Positions 12,801 to 22,465 of a stretch of 64,000 bases of DNA are shown here, in pieces. The stretch spans positions 15,249,771 through 15,313,770 of the forward strand of contig OX438743.1 in the NCBI GenBank assembly GCA_949316235.1, written 5' to 3'. Within the stretch, counting starts at the first letter, position 1, and each line of letters begins with the position of its first letter. The notes under the pieces were generated by a model. The model was given only the letters and a program-made list of their open reading frames with translations, ran no database searches and was not told where the DNA came from. The translations under genes were made by a program, and so were the position numbers. This DNA comes from Oegoconia quadripuncta (lineage: Eukaryota > Arthropoda > Insecta > Lepidoptera > Autostichidae).

Positions 12801-15800
12801 AATAACATACATTACTGTTTATAAAAAATTCACTCCATTCAGTATCGGAGAATATATTTGTAACCGTATCATACGGTATCAGTGTGAGCAGTTTCGTACA
12901 CAGAACCAGTGTCCCGCAAATAGGTAGAAATATCAGCATGTAAACGGCCTGTAAATGTATTAAACAAAAACTCAAACATTACGATTTCACGGATAAATTA
13001 ATTAACGTTTGCATCAATGCCACTAATTTTACCTTGCCGTAAGATCGCAATCCTTTGCTCAGCGAAACAAACACTAACATCCACACTACGGCTAAGTTAA
13101 ATGCAACCTGAAATTTTATTGTCCCAAACGAGTTATTGGACCCTAAATTTTTCTGTAACACCTCCGCGTGAAAGTATTGTGGCAGAGTCTCCTGTATTTT
13201 GAATGAACCGTTTTTCATTTCGCCATCTGAAAGTTAAAATAAAATTACTCCCAATGAATATCGTCGATTTCCTACTCGTGATCGAACCCGACGAAAAAGT
13301 AATTGACCAAATTGTCCGGCACATTTGGCGACCTTCTATTTTACTTCCTGCAATTTGTTCGTCGATTGATGTTACAAAATCATTGACATTGGGACAAATT
13401 ATGGAAAAACAAGTCTATTTTCATTGTAAACGTAAACAAACTCACCTTCAAAACTGAATTCGTGTGGTAGTGCCCATTTGTACTTGTCATTTGTTGTGAT
13501 GAACGAATCTCGAAAGTATATGAAAATCCAAGACAGACCTATGATGCTGTACATGCCTATAACGGCCTGTGTGATGAGTAATGTGACGCCGACGCCTTGA
13601 AATATCGGCGATATCCGCCACATATCCACTGGACCCGATTCCAACACTTGTCCAAGGCACAAGTGTAATGTAAACAACGGTATTCCGATCAAAAGTGACA
13701 GTATAAAAAACTGTACTATGAAGCTCGCTGGAAAGAGAACATCGTAAATACCTATATTAATACAAAGCTACATTCAGTAATTTATTTCTACTTTTTATTA
13801 CTTAGATATGCACATTCCGCAACTGAAAGCGCAGAATCTCTAAATAGATAATTAAACTCTATTAAAGAAGGTTATTTAATACTGTTTAATCTCTTTTTAT
13901 TATATTCATTATTATATTCATTTATTCGAGTGGGACCTAGGTGCCTAGGTAATTTAGTTACTACTAAATTATTATGCATTTATTGTTTTGTATTAAATGC
14001 GATTAAATAACAGTCACTACTACAAGCGATTACTTTAGTCCAGGGTTTGTGATCTGATAATACAATCGGAGCGTTCCATTTGCAAGTCATATTTTGTGAA
14101 TATAATAGGGTTCTAAAGTATTGAAAGGAAAAGTAGGATACAAAATGAATAACAGGAAATGTTTCGCTTACCTCCAAAATGAACACTAAATATGGCAAAT
14201 CGTGAAATGTTAAATATTCCCACTGTACAACTGAGGCATGCCAGCATTGCGCTCAGACGGTGTGGCCATACTCCAAAAGGAGGTTCTTCAGTCTCATCGT
14301 TTCTGAAAATTTATTATCATTTTATGTCAACATGTCATATCACCCATATCAACACCACACTAGAAGGTGAAGGAAGTTGCGTTGAAGGAGGAAGATGAGG
14401 AAGAATATGTATCAGCTGCTCCGATAAGTTACGATTGTTGAGTGAATAAGAGTTTTATAGTCTAAACAGTATTCATATTGGACGTATCCCACAGACTATC
14501 CCATCAACAGTTAATACTTTATTGGTTTCATTTATAGTTATTTATAATTAATTTAGTTCAAACACTCATCTAATCTAACTTTAACAAGTTTGGATGTTTG
14601 TTGTTCAATCACAGCGAAACGGATGAACGGATTTGGATAAATTTGGTATATAGGTAGAACATACCCTGGATTAAGACATAGATAGGATTAAGACATAGGA
14701 TAGGATTACGACACAGGTTAGGATTAAGGCATAGGATATTTTTTAAACCGATAAAGTGAATAGTTCCCGCGGGATAAGCATATTTCCGTGACAAAGTTAT
14801 TTCACGCAAATGAAGCCGCGGCCGGCTTTATGATTAGAAAGCCTAACTAGCTAAACGTCTACAAAGGTTAGACTAAAAATTAGGAATCCGTTATACACGA
14901 GCAGCAATGACGATTACGATATATGTATGTTGGGATGCCTTTATAGCAATTACACACAAAAAACCGTTACATGTTAGTCGAAATGCCAATGAAATCTTGT
15001 ATGTAATTGAATGAGAATTTGCAGCTTTGCTTTCTCTTATTCAGGTTCCCCTTGGATAGTTTTTAATCCGCACTGAACTCGTGTGGCGGATTAAGCCCAT
15101 AGGAGACAAGGCTATGACTCAACAGTGGGAATATAAAGTTGTTGGTGTCCACGTTTTTAGGTAGAATATACAAATAAAAAAATACGACAGAACAATACGA
15201 CAATACAAATTCTCTTTCATTATTATATCATAGACGAAGTTTAATATCCGTCAATAAATCTATTCCTGCTGTAGAAACATTTTTACTCATGCATTAGATT
15301 TAAGTAGAGTATAAATAATAACGCTGAAACTCAATTAAATTGATCGACAAGAATACAGGCTCCGTTTAATTGTTATTGAAGTTCAGTGGAGTATAATCTA
15401 TAATTAGTGATTCTTGAACTTCATTATGAAAACTTTGAATCACATCGTCTATTTAGCGCAATGCGCCGTATGGAGTTCCATGAGGCGTATGTTGACGCAC
15501 GCATACGCATTTATTACACATCATATTAAAATCGAGATACTTTATTGCAAAATTAATAAACGCTGTTAGTAAGCGGTAGTTTTCCTCTGCTTTGCCCAAT
15601 TCACACATTAGTCATTGTCATCGCGTAACAATGGCTACCGTCACCATTTGAGAGCAATCAAAGTTGCGTAATTTTTAATAACCCATCTACAGTGAATGCA
15701 TATTTTCAACAGCGGAAAATAACAATGTACTGTCATCTTGTAATTTGTGATTTGACGACCGATTGGTGTAGTGGATAGTGACCCTGTCAGCGAAACCATC

Positions 15801-17717
15801 GGTTGCGGGTTCGAATCTCGCGACAGGTAAATGTTTGTGTGATGAATATGAACATTTATTCCTGAGTCATGGATGTTTATATAAATATTTATTTATGTTT
15901 ATCCATTATCTAGTACAAGCTTTGCTTAGTTTGGGACTAGATGATTGGTATAAATGTCCGAAATATTTATTTATTTATTATCTTGGAATATTCTGATCAG
16001 TACCCATTGTAGAATATACGCCAAATGATTTTAGTAAAGAGTGTAAATGTACAGGCCTAAAGATTCTGATTCAGATCAATGAGTCACATAAGAATCCAGT
16101 GTTATGTCGGAAGGCATGGGTTGCGAATATTACTAATCAAATACCACATAAAACAGTTCCCGGACAGACGGGCAGGTTTCGAAATCCCAACTTCGGTGCC
16201 CAATGGCAGGAAACGTTCTGATAGTCTACATAAATCATTATACCATGTGAAGTATCAGTCTATGTTCACACGAAACGTGTAGTTGGCCATCGATTGAGAG
16301 CGAGCGTGACGCGATCAGATTTTATATTATTAGAACTCGCATTCATGTAGATTAAACTGACACTTACATAGAACTTACGCGTATAAGCTTGGACTCTACA
16401 TTCAATCGGCGGCTGATAACACATTTGGTGTGAAAATAGCCTTACTAATACATCCGCTTTAAATGTTAGATAAAGTAAAACAATATGCAATATGTGCAGG
16501 GTCAACCTGAAGAGAATGGATTTATCATTGTTAAATCCTAAAACAAGAAGAGGAGTATGTATATACTAAGACTGCATGCATATATTGTATTAATGTTACT
16601 CTTAGAAAAAATAATATCGAAATAGTTTCCACTCACCTCTCGTCAGTGGCACCATTAATAGATTGATTTGCAGGGAGGACCCCCGCTAGAGATTCGTTCG
16701 AGGAACTTGAACTGGAACTTCTAGCGGTGCTGCGGGCTGTGTTGCGTCCCGTCCAATCCCCAGTGACGTCACTATCCACCGGTGACGGCAGAGACAGGGC
16801 CCTATTCATCAGCAAAGCCCGTCGTCCCACAATCAACGGCCCTGACGTACCATCACTGCTCAAATTCGCAGCGGTAACTTGCAGCTGTATGGGCGCACTA
16901 GTCGGCCGCATATTGACGTGATGCTCCAGAAACAATATAACAGGCAACGTCAGAGGTTCACACACATTCTGTGTCGAAATTGCAGGGAGAACTATCGGGT
17001 CTAATCTTCGCATTGAATTCCGTAGGTTATCGTGCGTTGTACTAGTCCTCTCTAGCGTAGACACAACTGCTTGTCTATGAGAATCAGAGAGATCTGAAAA
17101 ACTTTTTGACCGAACTACACATGTTTGCCTCTCCGAATTTGCATGATGTGTATGTGTGGCTAATGATCTATCGTCGTGCAGCAGTTCTGACGACGACGGT
17201 CGTCCAGCGCACATTACTTGAGTATTATCATCTATCGAACTTAAAGCCTCTGAGTTATCTGAATCACCAATACATTCTTTAATCTTACAAATGAGATCCT
17301 CTTCATCACTGTCCAGGTTATTTACACTATCGTCAAGGCATGCCAGTAATGATTTGTCGAGAACCTCATCTAAATCGTTCAAAATATCCATAAATTGACA
17401 AAGAGCGTTGGCTTGAAATTCTTCGTCGTTTGTGATGTCACTGGATGAATGTGATGTAAAGTTTGAGTCAGATTTGTAACATTCTGGAATAGTTTTTTGC
17501 AGGTCTTCTCTCAGATCGTCTTCATCATCATCGATATCCTCACTCAACTGTTCACTGCTATCGTTGTCGTTGCTCTCGAACATACTACTCGAAGCGTCGC
17601 TATCTGCACTGCTACCAGGGACATTGTCTCTTTGTTCATATCGACCTTCGAGTGTATTGACCACTTCCATTTTTATAGCATGGCCTAATTCATAGCCTGC
17701 TCTTTTTGGCGTTAACC
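454..17717 (-). CDS. bdg: SLC6-family transporter, bedraggled-like (13 exons, 5' end missing)
   Basis: A sodium/chloride-dependent transporter-family membrane protein. Exons in transcript order: 17717-16637, 14302-14172, 13727-13446, 13226-13033, 12948-12811, 12053-11819, 11082-10868, 9429-9235, 8608-8384, 7756-7689, 6579-6453, 1934-1753, 892-454. Each is bounded by AG/GT and all phases agree; they give 1169 residues plus a stop after a partial first codon. TM1 carries a GIFNISRF motif in place of the usual GNxWRF. TM2 has PLFTLHLCLGQ followed by GPVDMWRISPIFQGVG, classic for SLC6. TM4 ends KGLRSYGK and TM6 has SWSAATQ. The long N-terminus and divergent TM1 favour the insect orphan bedraggled over amine or amino-acid transporters; the substrate is unknown. 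In flies this gene has been linked to wing epithelium development. At least one upstream exon is missing, because the first exon is open to its acceptor. SLC6 family call 0.95; ortholog call about 0.75, from memory of the family. Confidence 0.85.
893..1752 (-). other. bdg last intron
   Basis: The intron between the two tail exons, bounded by GTAAGT and TCTAG on the minus strand. AT-rich; no repeat or coding signal recognised. Confidence 0.6.
1753..1934 (-). CDS. bdg: bdg tail exon with two PPxY motifs
   Basis: 182 bp, acceptor CTCAG before 1934, donor GTAAGT after 1753, phase 0 in and 2 out. It starts the cytoplasmic C-terminal tail after TM12: a proline-rich segment with PPKY (1844-1833) and PPSY (1826-1815), then a basic LRRSF segment (1781-1767). 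PPxY motifs are ligands of WW domains, as in Nedd4-type E3 ligases. The opposite (template) strand is extremely G-rich here. Confidence 0.8.
3231..3449 (+). mobile_element. Non-autonomous Helitron-like repeat
   Basis: Begins near TAATATTATAAATGCG and ends with a GC-rich segment and CTAG followed by T, the end pattern of lepidopteran non-autonomous Helitrons. A diverged copy of the middle and 3' part lies at about 14585-14820. The exact 5' end is uncertain. Confidence 0.5.
3699..3749. repeat. Perfect 24-bp inverted repeat with 3-nt loop
   Basis: The left arm 3699-3722 and right arm 3726-3749 are exact reverse complements; the loop is AAG. The arms are mostly alternating CA/TG. It could form a long RNA hairpin in the bdg intron on either strand, or a cruciform. 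Confidence 0.9.
4614..4913 (-). mobile_element. tRNA-derived SINE (family A), degraded
   Basis: On the minus strand this shows the tRNA-like head (the cggaggtcgcgggttcgat type, diverged), a GGTGATGATAGCGC segment and the tail ending near TGTTGTGCATAAAA. It is heavily diverged from the better copies at 39193-39514 and 55240-55585. Confidence 0.6.
6050..6240 (+). repeat. Dispersed repeat, copy 1 (LINE 3'-end-like)
   Basis: About 190 bp closely similar to about 21578-21755: both run from CAAACTTCAAGCATTT through GATATCATTTGTTGAATG to GGGAAATCATCTGTG. Probably a LINE 3' UTR piece; family not identified. Confidence 0.55.
6580..7688 (-). other. bdg intron
   Basis: The intron between the 68-bp exon and the TM12 exon. 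Apart from the SINE at 6712-6996, nothing is recognised. Confidence 0.55.
6712..6996 (+). mobile_element. tRNA-derived SINE (family A)
   Basis: Head TCCATGGCTCAATGTAAACA with A-box-like and B-box (GGTTCGATCCC) pol III promoter elements, then the family body (GGTTGGTGGTAGGGCATTTT, GGGGTTTCCGGGTCAGTACG) and an A-rich tail. Lies in the bdg intron upstream of the TM12 exon, same family as 39193-39514. Confidence 0.8.
7689..7756 (-). CDS. bdg: bdg 68-bp exon between TM11 and TM12
   Basis: A short exon inferred from splice sites and phase. The acceptor TTTTTCAG precedes 7756 and the donor GTAAAT follows 7689. It enters in phase 0, as required by the TM11 exon (8608-8384), and leaves in phase 2, as required by the TM12 exon, which starts G-TAC-TGG. 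It codes AICVLDFRVGQQRQLYSWRK then PVG, joining on to YWPIW. This matches the short SLC6 TM11-TM12 loop before the conserved Y-x-P-x-W. Without it the reading frame breaks. Confidence 0.75.
7757..8383 (-). other. bdg intron
   Basis: The intron between the TM10/11 exon and the 68-bp exon. AT-rich, no recognised element. Confidence 0.55.
8384..8608 (-). CDS. bdg: bdg exon coding TM10-TM11
   Basis: 225 bp in phase 0, acceptor CCCCACAG, donor GTAAGT. It codes AGIRIVHFIDYVWVGSWWHC and on to a second hydrophobic stretch, SFTWTVILPVLLC, fitting SLC6 TM10 and TM11. Confidence 0.85.
8609..9234 (-). other. bdg intron
   Basis: The intron between the TM8/9 and TM10/11 exons. About 8930-9030 looks like a common lepidopteran dispersed repeat (GACGTAAAAAGAGGTGTTATA, also seen in part near 32180). 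Confidence 0.45.
9235..9429 (-). CDS. bdg: bdg exon coding TM8-TM9
   Basis: 195 bp, phase 0 both sides, acceptor TTCCAG, donor GTGAGT. It codes SPAWAVIFYFILIMFGIAQQ and a second hydrophobic segment (TFLSCVVGLAMGLLLSTD), the SLC6 TM8-TM9 pattern. Confidence 0.85.
9430..10867 (-). other. bdg intron
   Basis: 1.4-kb intron. The stretch about 10780-10860 resembles the lepidopteran repeat that ends in 'ggaaccct' (compare 20640-20895 and 35635-35720). Otherwise nothing recognised. Confidence 0.45.
10868..11082 (-). CDS. bdg: bdg exon, extracellular loop and TM7 region
   Basis: 215 bp, acceptor TTTCCAG, donor GTGAGC. It codes SVKSSQFLWPTSEPLPGNQV and then a tryptophan-containing segment ending TLAVLPPDV. 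Phase 1 to 0 fits the TM6 exon upstream and the TM8 exon downstream. The region is less conserved than the rest, so its exact topology is uncertain. Confidence 0.7.
11819..12053 (-). CDS. bdg: bdg exon coding TM6-TM7
   Basis: 235 bp, acceptor TTTTCAG, donor GTGAGT. It codes SWSAATQETFLTWGLLGACI, the SLC6 TM6 signature region, then SHKNAKNKTNAI and a further hydrophobic helix (AFTFAVLLLASFLANTCVQI). Confidence 0.85.
12811..12948 (-). CDS. bdg: bdg exon coding TM5
   Basis: 138 bp, phase 0 both sides, acceptor TTTACAG, donor GTATGT. It codes AVYMLIFLPICGTLVLCTKL followed by a polar stretch ending FINSN. Confidence 0.8.
13033..13226 (-). CDS. bdg: bdg exon coding EL2-TM4
   Basis: 194 bp, acceptor CTTTCAG, donor GTAAAA. 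It codes the extracellular loop and VAFNLAVVWMLVFVSLSKGL then RSYGK, matching the SLC6 'KG...GKV' end of TM4. Confidence 0.85.
13446..13727 (-). CDS. bdg: bdg exon coding TM2-TM3
   Basis: 282 bp, acceptor TTTCCAG, donor GTGAGT. It codes IVQFFILSLLIGIPLFTLHL, LGQVLESGPVDMWRISPIFQ and a third hydrophobic stretch (IGMYSIIGLSWIFIYF). This is the exon that most clearly identifies the SLC6 family. Confidence 0.92.
14172..14302 (-). CDS. bdg: bdg exon coding TM1
   Basis: 131 bp, acceptor CAG at 14305-14303 and donor GTAAGC at 14171-14166. It codes FGVWPHRLSAMLACLSCTVG, then IFNISRFAIFSVHFG. The N-x-x-R-F core of SLC6 TM1 is kept. The residue matching LeuT Asn21 reads Cys, and the usual NGG run after TM1 is HFGA. 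Phases fit both neighbours. Confidence 0.85.
14585..14820 (+). mobile_element. Helitron-like repeat, diverged copy
   Basis: Shares with 3243-3449 the segments ACGGATGAACGGATTTGGAT, AAAGTGAATAGTTCCCGCGG and the end GAAGCCGCGG. It contains about four copies of a 'ggattaagacata' unit absent from the first copy. Confidence 0.5.
15750..15990 (+). mobile_element. tRNA-derived SINE (family B)
   Basis: The head GACCGATTGGTGTAGTGGAT and B box GGTTCGAATC are tRNA-like. The body has GATGAATATGAACATTTATTC and the tail is repeated ATTT. Close relative of 56017-56255. Not a functional tRNA: no cloverleaf is completed after the B box. Confidence 0.75.
16637..17717 (-). CDS. bdg: bdg acidic N-terminal exon
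   Basis: The largest exon of the transporter, coding the cytoplasmic N-terminus. A splice acceptor (CAG at 17718-17720) precedes it and the frame stays open upstream of the first ATG (17670-17668), so that ATG is probably internal: the residues LTPKRAGYELGHAIK come before it. The donor GTGAGT is at 16636-16631. The product is Ser/Asp/Glu-rich, with the acidic stretch SEDIDDDEDDLREDLQK and a run of seven serines near the 3' end. No domain is recognised; it is probably disordered. Phase 2 at the donor joins exactly to the TM1 exon. Confidence 0.8.
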
Positions 17718-17994
17718 CTGAAACAAACCACTAACTTAGGAAACTGATTCTATTTTTAATAATTTTATGAATAATTTTAAACGCACAATTTTTCAAAGTA
17801 ACAATTTTCCACAGCTTGTACATTGTCAGTGTCAGTAGTGTTTGTGTACTGAGTACATATTTACATATGAATTAGCAGAGTAATAAGTGTAATTAGTGGA
17901 GCATCCTACGAAAGAGACAGGTATTAGCACTTTAATGTCAAGTTTGTATAATATCATGAGTGACTCAAGTCATACATGTGGGGTACCTACAGCA

Positions 17995-18235
17995 CAGTGA
18001 CAATTTAACACTAATAAATATATTTTATAGAGCGACCAGTTGGAAGCGACCTGCATCCAGCGACTTCCCGCGACCTTCATCAGGTCGTCTGTCCACCTTG
18101 TGAGTGGACATCTTACGCTGCGCTTGCCGGTGCGTGACCTCCACTCGAGAACCCTAATACCCCAACGCCCGTCAGTTCTTGGGGGAGGTCCTTCAGCAGT
18201 GGAGTTCCTATGGCTGATATGATAATGATGAAATA
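17995..18235 (-). mobile_element. RTE-like LINE 3' fragment
   Basis: On the minus strand it reads GTGGACAGACGACCTGATGA then TCGCTGGATGCAGGTCGC, the end of the RTE-type reverse transcriptase (R-W-x-D-D ... W-M-Q type). It ends in a GATGAT-like run. Parallel copy at 48565-48800. Frameshifted. Confidence 0.55.
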
Positions 18236-19394
18236 TATTTTATTAAAGTAAATAAACAATCAAAAACAAAAAAACAGAATGTTTTAGCTTTGGCTTGAAC
18301 TTTAAACATTATTGTTGGATTCTTAGATTATTTTGGATTGCTCATGTATCTGAAATACTGTTTATGTCATATCCAAAGTAACAGGACGCCAAAAGAATAT
18401 AGTGCATGTTTTTAGTATGAGATTAGATCCTGGAATACTGAGAATGTCATTCTCCGACGCAAAAAGATGTGTGTGTGTGTGTCTGTCTGTCCTACCGTAA
18501 CTCCTTAAACGAGTGAACCGATTTGGATGTGGTTTTTTTATTTGAAAGCAGGTTTTTTAGTGGTGATGTGATTCTTATACATGTTTGGTTGCCTGGAAGA
18601 GATCGCTTTTAGTGATAAGGTCGCGAAATTGTACATTCTATTCTTACAACTTTTCTGAAACTGTATTTTCTTTTCTGTTGTGCTATAAAGTGTATTTGTA
18701 TTGTATTGTATTGAATGTTTTATCAAAATCGGTTCAGCCGCTGTTTTAATCTACTTTTTTTTCGCAGGTTTTCTAAATTTAAAATTAAATGTGGTGGATT
18801 ACAGTTTGTATGAAAACTGGTCACTATCGTTCACCTTTAAGAAAAAAGAAGCGACGCTTAGTGCGAATGTTCGGCACATCGACAACAAACGGGTAGTTCC
18901 AAGATTGAAAGGTGAAGTTAGCCAAATTGCAAGTTTCCACGTCAGTCCTTGATAATAGATTTCTTTTGTTTTCCGACCTCATAAGACAAATACTATCAAT
19001 GGACGGACACATCGCACACCACTGCAACGCTACGTTCCGTCAAGACAACCAAATAGGAAAACAAAATATATTGAATTATATGCATAAGCTTTTAGTAGAT
19101 CGTTGATGTTCACGCACGAAGCGTCATCGTGACGGTAAAAACGTACTGTGTCGTTAGACGACAAATTTTACCTTTATATTTTTTATGATTTACTGGATAC
19201 GCGTTTGACCACAAACTCATCGATGGAAAGTGACGAGACGTACTCGAATATGTATGAGCGCCCAATGAGACAATATGTGACATTGCATATGATGTGGCCT
19301 GTGATGTATTGTTTTGTGTTGAGCGTTACTGTTAGTTACTGTTTAGTATTGGTGACATACACATGTGTAAGTCACCTACACGACGAACTTTTTG

Positions 19395-19655
19395 ATGTAG
19401 TGGTTAAAAACTCTGACTGCTATACCAAAAGGTCGCGGGTTCGAATCCCACTAGGGACATGTTTGTATGATGAATGCAGACATGTGTTCCCGAGTTATGG
19501 ATGTTTTTCATTATGTATTTATTTATACAAAAAAAAATGCATTTGTGTAGTTTATCAAACATCTGGTATCCATAATACAAGCCTAGTTAATTAATGTGCA
19601 ACTAGATAGCGCTATGTGTATGTACAAAGATATTTATTATTTATTTATTAGTACC
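19395..19655 (+). mobile_element. tRNA-derived SINE (family B, second subfamily)
   Basis: Head GTAGTGGTTAAAAACTCTGA, B box GGTTCGAATCCC, body GATGAATGCAGACATGTGTT, tail TATTTATT. The same subfamily is at 31375-31710 (minus), 37975-38240, 50135-50395 (minus) and 60445-60655. Confidence 0.7.
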
Positions 19656-19869
19656 GCTAGATGCCGCTATCCGTTTCTAAAACGCGATAAGGTTTTCTTG
19701 CGATCGTATGTCCTGTCGTAATTCGTATTTTGCCTCGGAAACAATTGTTTCATTGCGATTAGAGGGTTTTTGTGGATTTGTATGGTCCTTCGTTTCGTTG
19801 TTGGTGCTGCCTAGGGTATTTCGAATATCCTGTTCTAATCTACAGTCATTGATTTTACGCAGTAATATA

Positions 19870-19996
19870 CAGGGTGAATTTGAATTCGTGAAATCCCCAT
19901 TAACTGCTGACGCCACTCTTGATTACGAACAACTTTCCCCAAGGAACTCCTGAAGTGGAGTCACCAGTAAATAGGAATTACACGAATTTTCACCCT
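19870..19996. mobile_element. Small inverted-repeat element (possible MITE)
   Basis: The ends AGGGTGAATTTGAATTCGTG and (reverse complement) AGGGTGAAAATTCGTGTAAT match with an indel. Its middle resembles about 43700-43760. The target-site duplication was not resolved. Confidence 0.4.
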
Positions 19997-20024
19997 CTTT
20001 AAGTCGTCTACAGTTCGAGAGGTT

Positions 20025-20200
20025 TGGCGAGGGTGTTTGGTGTAGTGGATAGTAAACCTATCAGCGAAACGAACAGTTACGGGCTCGAATCCCGCTAAGA
20101 GTAAATGTTTGTGTGATGAATACGAAAATTTATTCCCGAGTCATGGATGTTTATATAAATATTTATGTTTGTTTGCTTAGTTTGGGACTCGAAAGCGTTC
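20025..20200 (+). mobile_element. tRNA-derived SINE (family B), 3'-truncated
   Basis: Head GTTTGGTGTAGTGGATAGTA, B box GGGCTCGAATCCC (one change from consensus), body GATGAATACGAAAATTTATTC. Confidence 0.65.
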
Positions 20201-21577
20201 GAAAATGTTTATTAGTCTGTGTCTCAATTTGGTCGACTATTTCTTGCATACTAGTAGAGCCTATTTATTAGCTGTAACAATTTACCTTTTAATTTCGCTA
20301 TATAAATATGCTACTATTGTTGTGAATACTTTTCGAAATTATAAGATTAGTAAGCTGTTAGGGGTAGTACAACTAACAAAAATCATCACTTTCATGAAAG
20401 CTTAATATTTCGTATACGGATCCCTTCATCGGAAAAGTGGTTAAGAGAATTTCTTAATATTTTTTGCTCAATAATACCGTAAACGAGGTAGTACAAAATT
20501 TGAAAAAATACCCCCCTTTATTTGAAATGCGTCCCTTACATGTAAAAGGGTAAACTTTTTAGGCCTCATAACTCATATATCCATTTTTTTAAATCTTTTT
20601 TTTTATACAGGGTTTTATCTGTAACAGTGGAACAACTTATGTTCTACTTATAATTTTATATAAGATTCTGGTTTCTCTTGAATTAGGGATGGACAGGATG
20701 CCCCCACTTGACATGTAATGCCTTCCTTGAAATGTATTATAACTATGTCGGCGTCGTAACTCGTATATCCATGCCAAATATCAGCGTCATAGCATTAATA
20801 GTCTGCGAGAACGAGACAGAGACGGACGTACAAACAGATATGGCAAATTATAAGGGTTTCGTTTTTTAATTTGGCTACGGAACCCTAATAATTACTGTGA
20901 TGAGATAACATTTAAAGCCTGTTTTCCTGTGAAATAAGTAACACGGGTGTGTTGCTGACGCGTCGACAGAGACAAATGTGACTTATTTTTAACTTTTGAA
21001 ACTCATCTGTTTTGAGCTACTAATGCAGTTCATTTCTCCTAAATAATCCAACATATGACTTTCTCAATACACTAACATCTTTGTATATCTATATAATCTA
21101 ATAGACTAATCATGAAATCAGTGATGAAACTAATTACTATTTAATTATACGTCAATTGTGTAATTAATAAGCATCTACATAGATAAGGCACATAAATGTT
21201 GCATAATATATAATAATAAATCTGCTTCCAACCAAAGGCTTATCATGTTCTGGCTTACTGAGAGTAAGATAGCACTCCTCAACAAGTTGCGGCGTCCTGG
21301 GCGTGTAATTTCCAATTACCAACAAAGAAATGAGTAATTGAAATTAGGAATACGAAATAGTATCTAAAACTCCGGTTTAAATATACTTTTGTATTCCTTT
21401 GTAGTGTGTCCTGAAAACCTTATTTTTTCAGATTCTTGATGACAGTTGGAAAATTAGAGGACATTCATTGCTAACGATTTTAAAAGCTTCTGTGTTAAAA
21501 AATAGTCATGTAAACCCACTCTGCAATATTTTTACTGTGTTTCATTATACCTATTTGTGAGAGTTATTTATTAAACT

Positions 21578-21755
21578 TCAAACTTCAAGCATTTTATTTC
21601 AATGTAAGATACATGATATCATTTGTTGAATGCCAATTTAAATCTATTGGAAATAAAAATAGGGCTAAGCATTTTTCGGTCAGTCAGTATGTCCAAGCTA
21701 CCACCGCTTCGGAAAGGGAAATCATCTGTGAGAATAGAAGCGGCACAAGAAACCC
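21578..21755 (+). repeat. Dispersed repeat, copy 2
   Basis: Counterpart of 6050-6240, same orientation; see that entry. Confidence 0.55.
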
Positions 21756-22259
21756 ACAAATTAATCTACCTCTTCTTTTGAACTTTTATGAAGATTAACC
21801 TTGCACTGTAAGAATTGTGATACTATCACATACGGACTGACAGACATGACAATGTTATAATGGTTTCATTGTTCGCTATGGTACCCAAAAACTTGTGATA
21901 TAAAAAAGTTTTCCCACTGTGTTCCCACCCCGAAGGGTACACAGGGACTTTACATTATATTTATTTGCAAAGACTTAAATTCATTTTACTACAAATTTAA
22001 GATTGACTCCAGGTAAAATGGTCATCATCCTTGGGTAAAGATGGACTATAGATATCCTAAATAACAATAATAGTACCCGAAGCTATAAACTTATTCTATA
22101 CAAGCAAAATCCGAGGTTACAGTATAGAAATGTGATACTATGGAAAAGACTTATTTAAGCACAACATGCAACTCAACATTACTTTTTTTTATAACTTCTG
22201 ATAAGGTCATTATTGTTTCTGAGCAACCCCTATCGAATTACAGGGTAGTAGGTAAACAG

Positions 22260-22465
22260 TACTGAAATAACCACCTGCCGAAAAGAAAAGAGTAAGAGAG
22301 AACGCAGCATATTAAACATTAAGAACAGAAATACAACATACAGAAGATCAGTAGCGAAAGCCATAGACCCCCTTTTATTCACCTTTAGATTGAGGTGGGT
22401 GGGACATGTTGCAAGACTACCAGACAGGAAGAGTAACGAACACAGGGTAGTTCCTTGGCACATTG
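22260..22465 (+). mobile_element. RTE-like LINE reverse transcriptase fragment
   Basis: The plus strand codes a broken match to the RTE C-terminus: RERSILNIKNRNTTYRRS and, further on, LRWVGHVARLPDRK, the conserved 'GHxAR' segment. Isolated remnant. Confidence 0.6.

Larger units (their letters stand above)
14303..16636 (-). other. bdg 2.3-kb intron
   Basis: Holds a second Helitron-like repeat (14585-14820) with a short internal tandem (ATTAAGACATAGGAT-like units at about 14670-14730) and a family B SINE (15750-15990). The remainder is unrecognised. Confidence 0.55.

Noticed and set aside
15756..15830. Possible tRNA genes at several A-box/B-box sites (also 19395, 31640, 39200, 55250, 56020)
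   Set aside because: The boxes are parts of repeated tRNA-derived SINEs; no closed acceptor stem or cloverleaf follows, and the same downstream body recurs at each site.
19148..19594. 148-residue ORF
   Set aside because: Runs into a family B SINE; no domain, composition follows the repeat.
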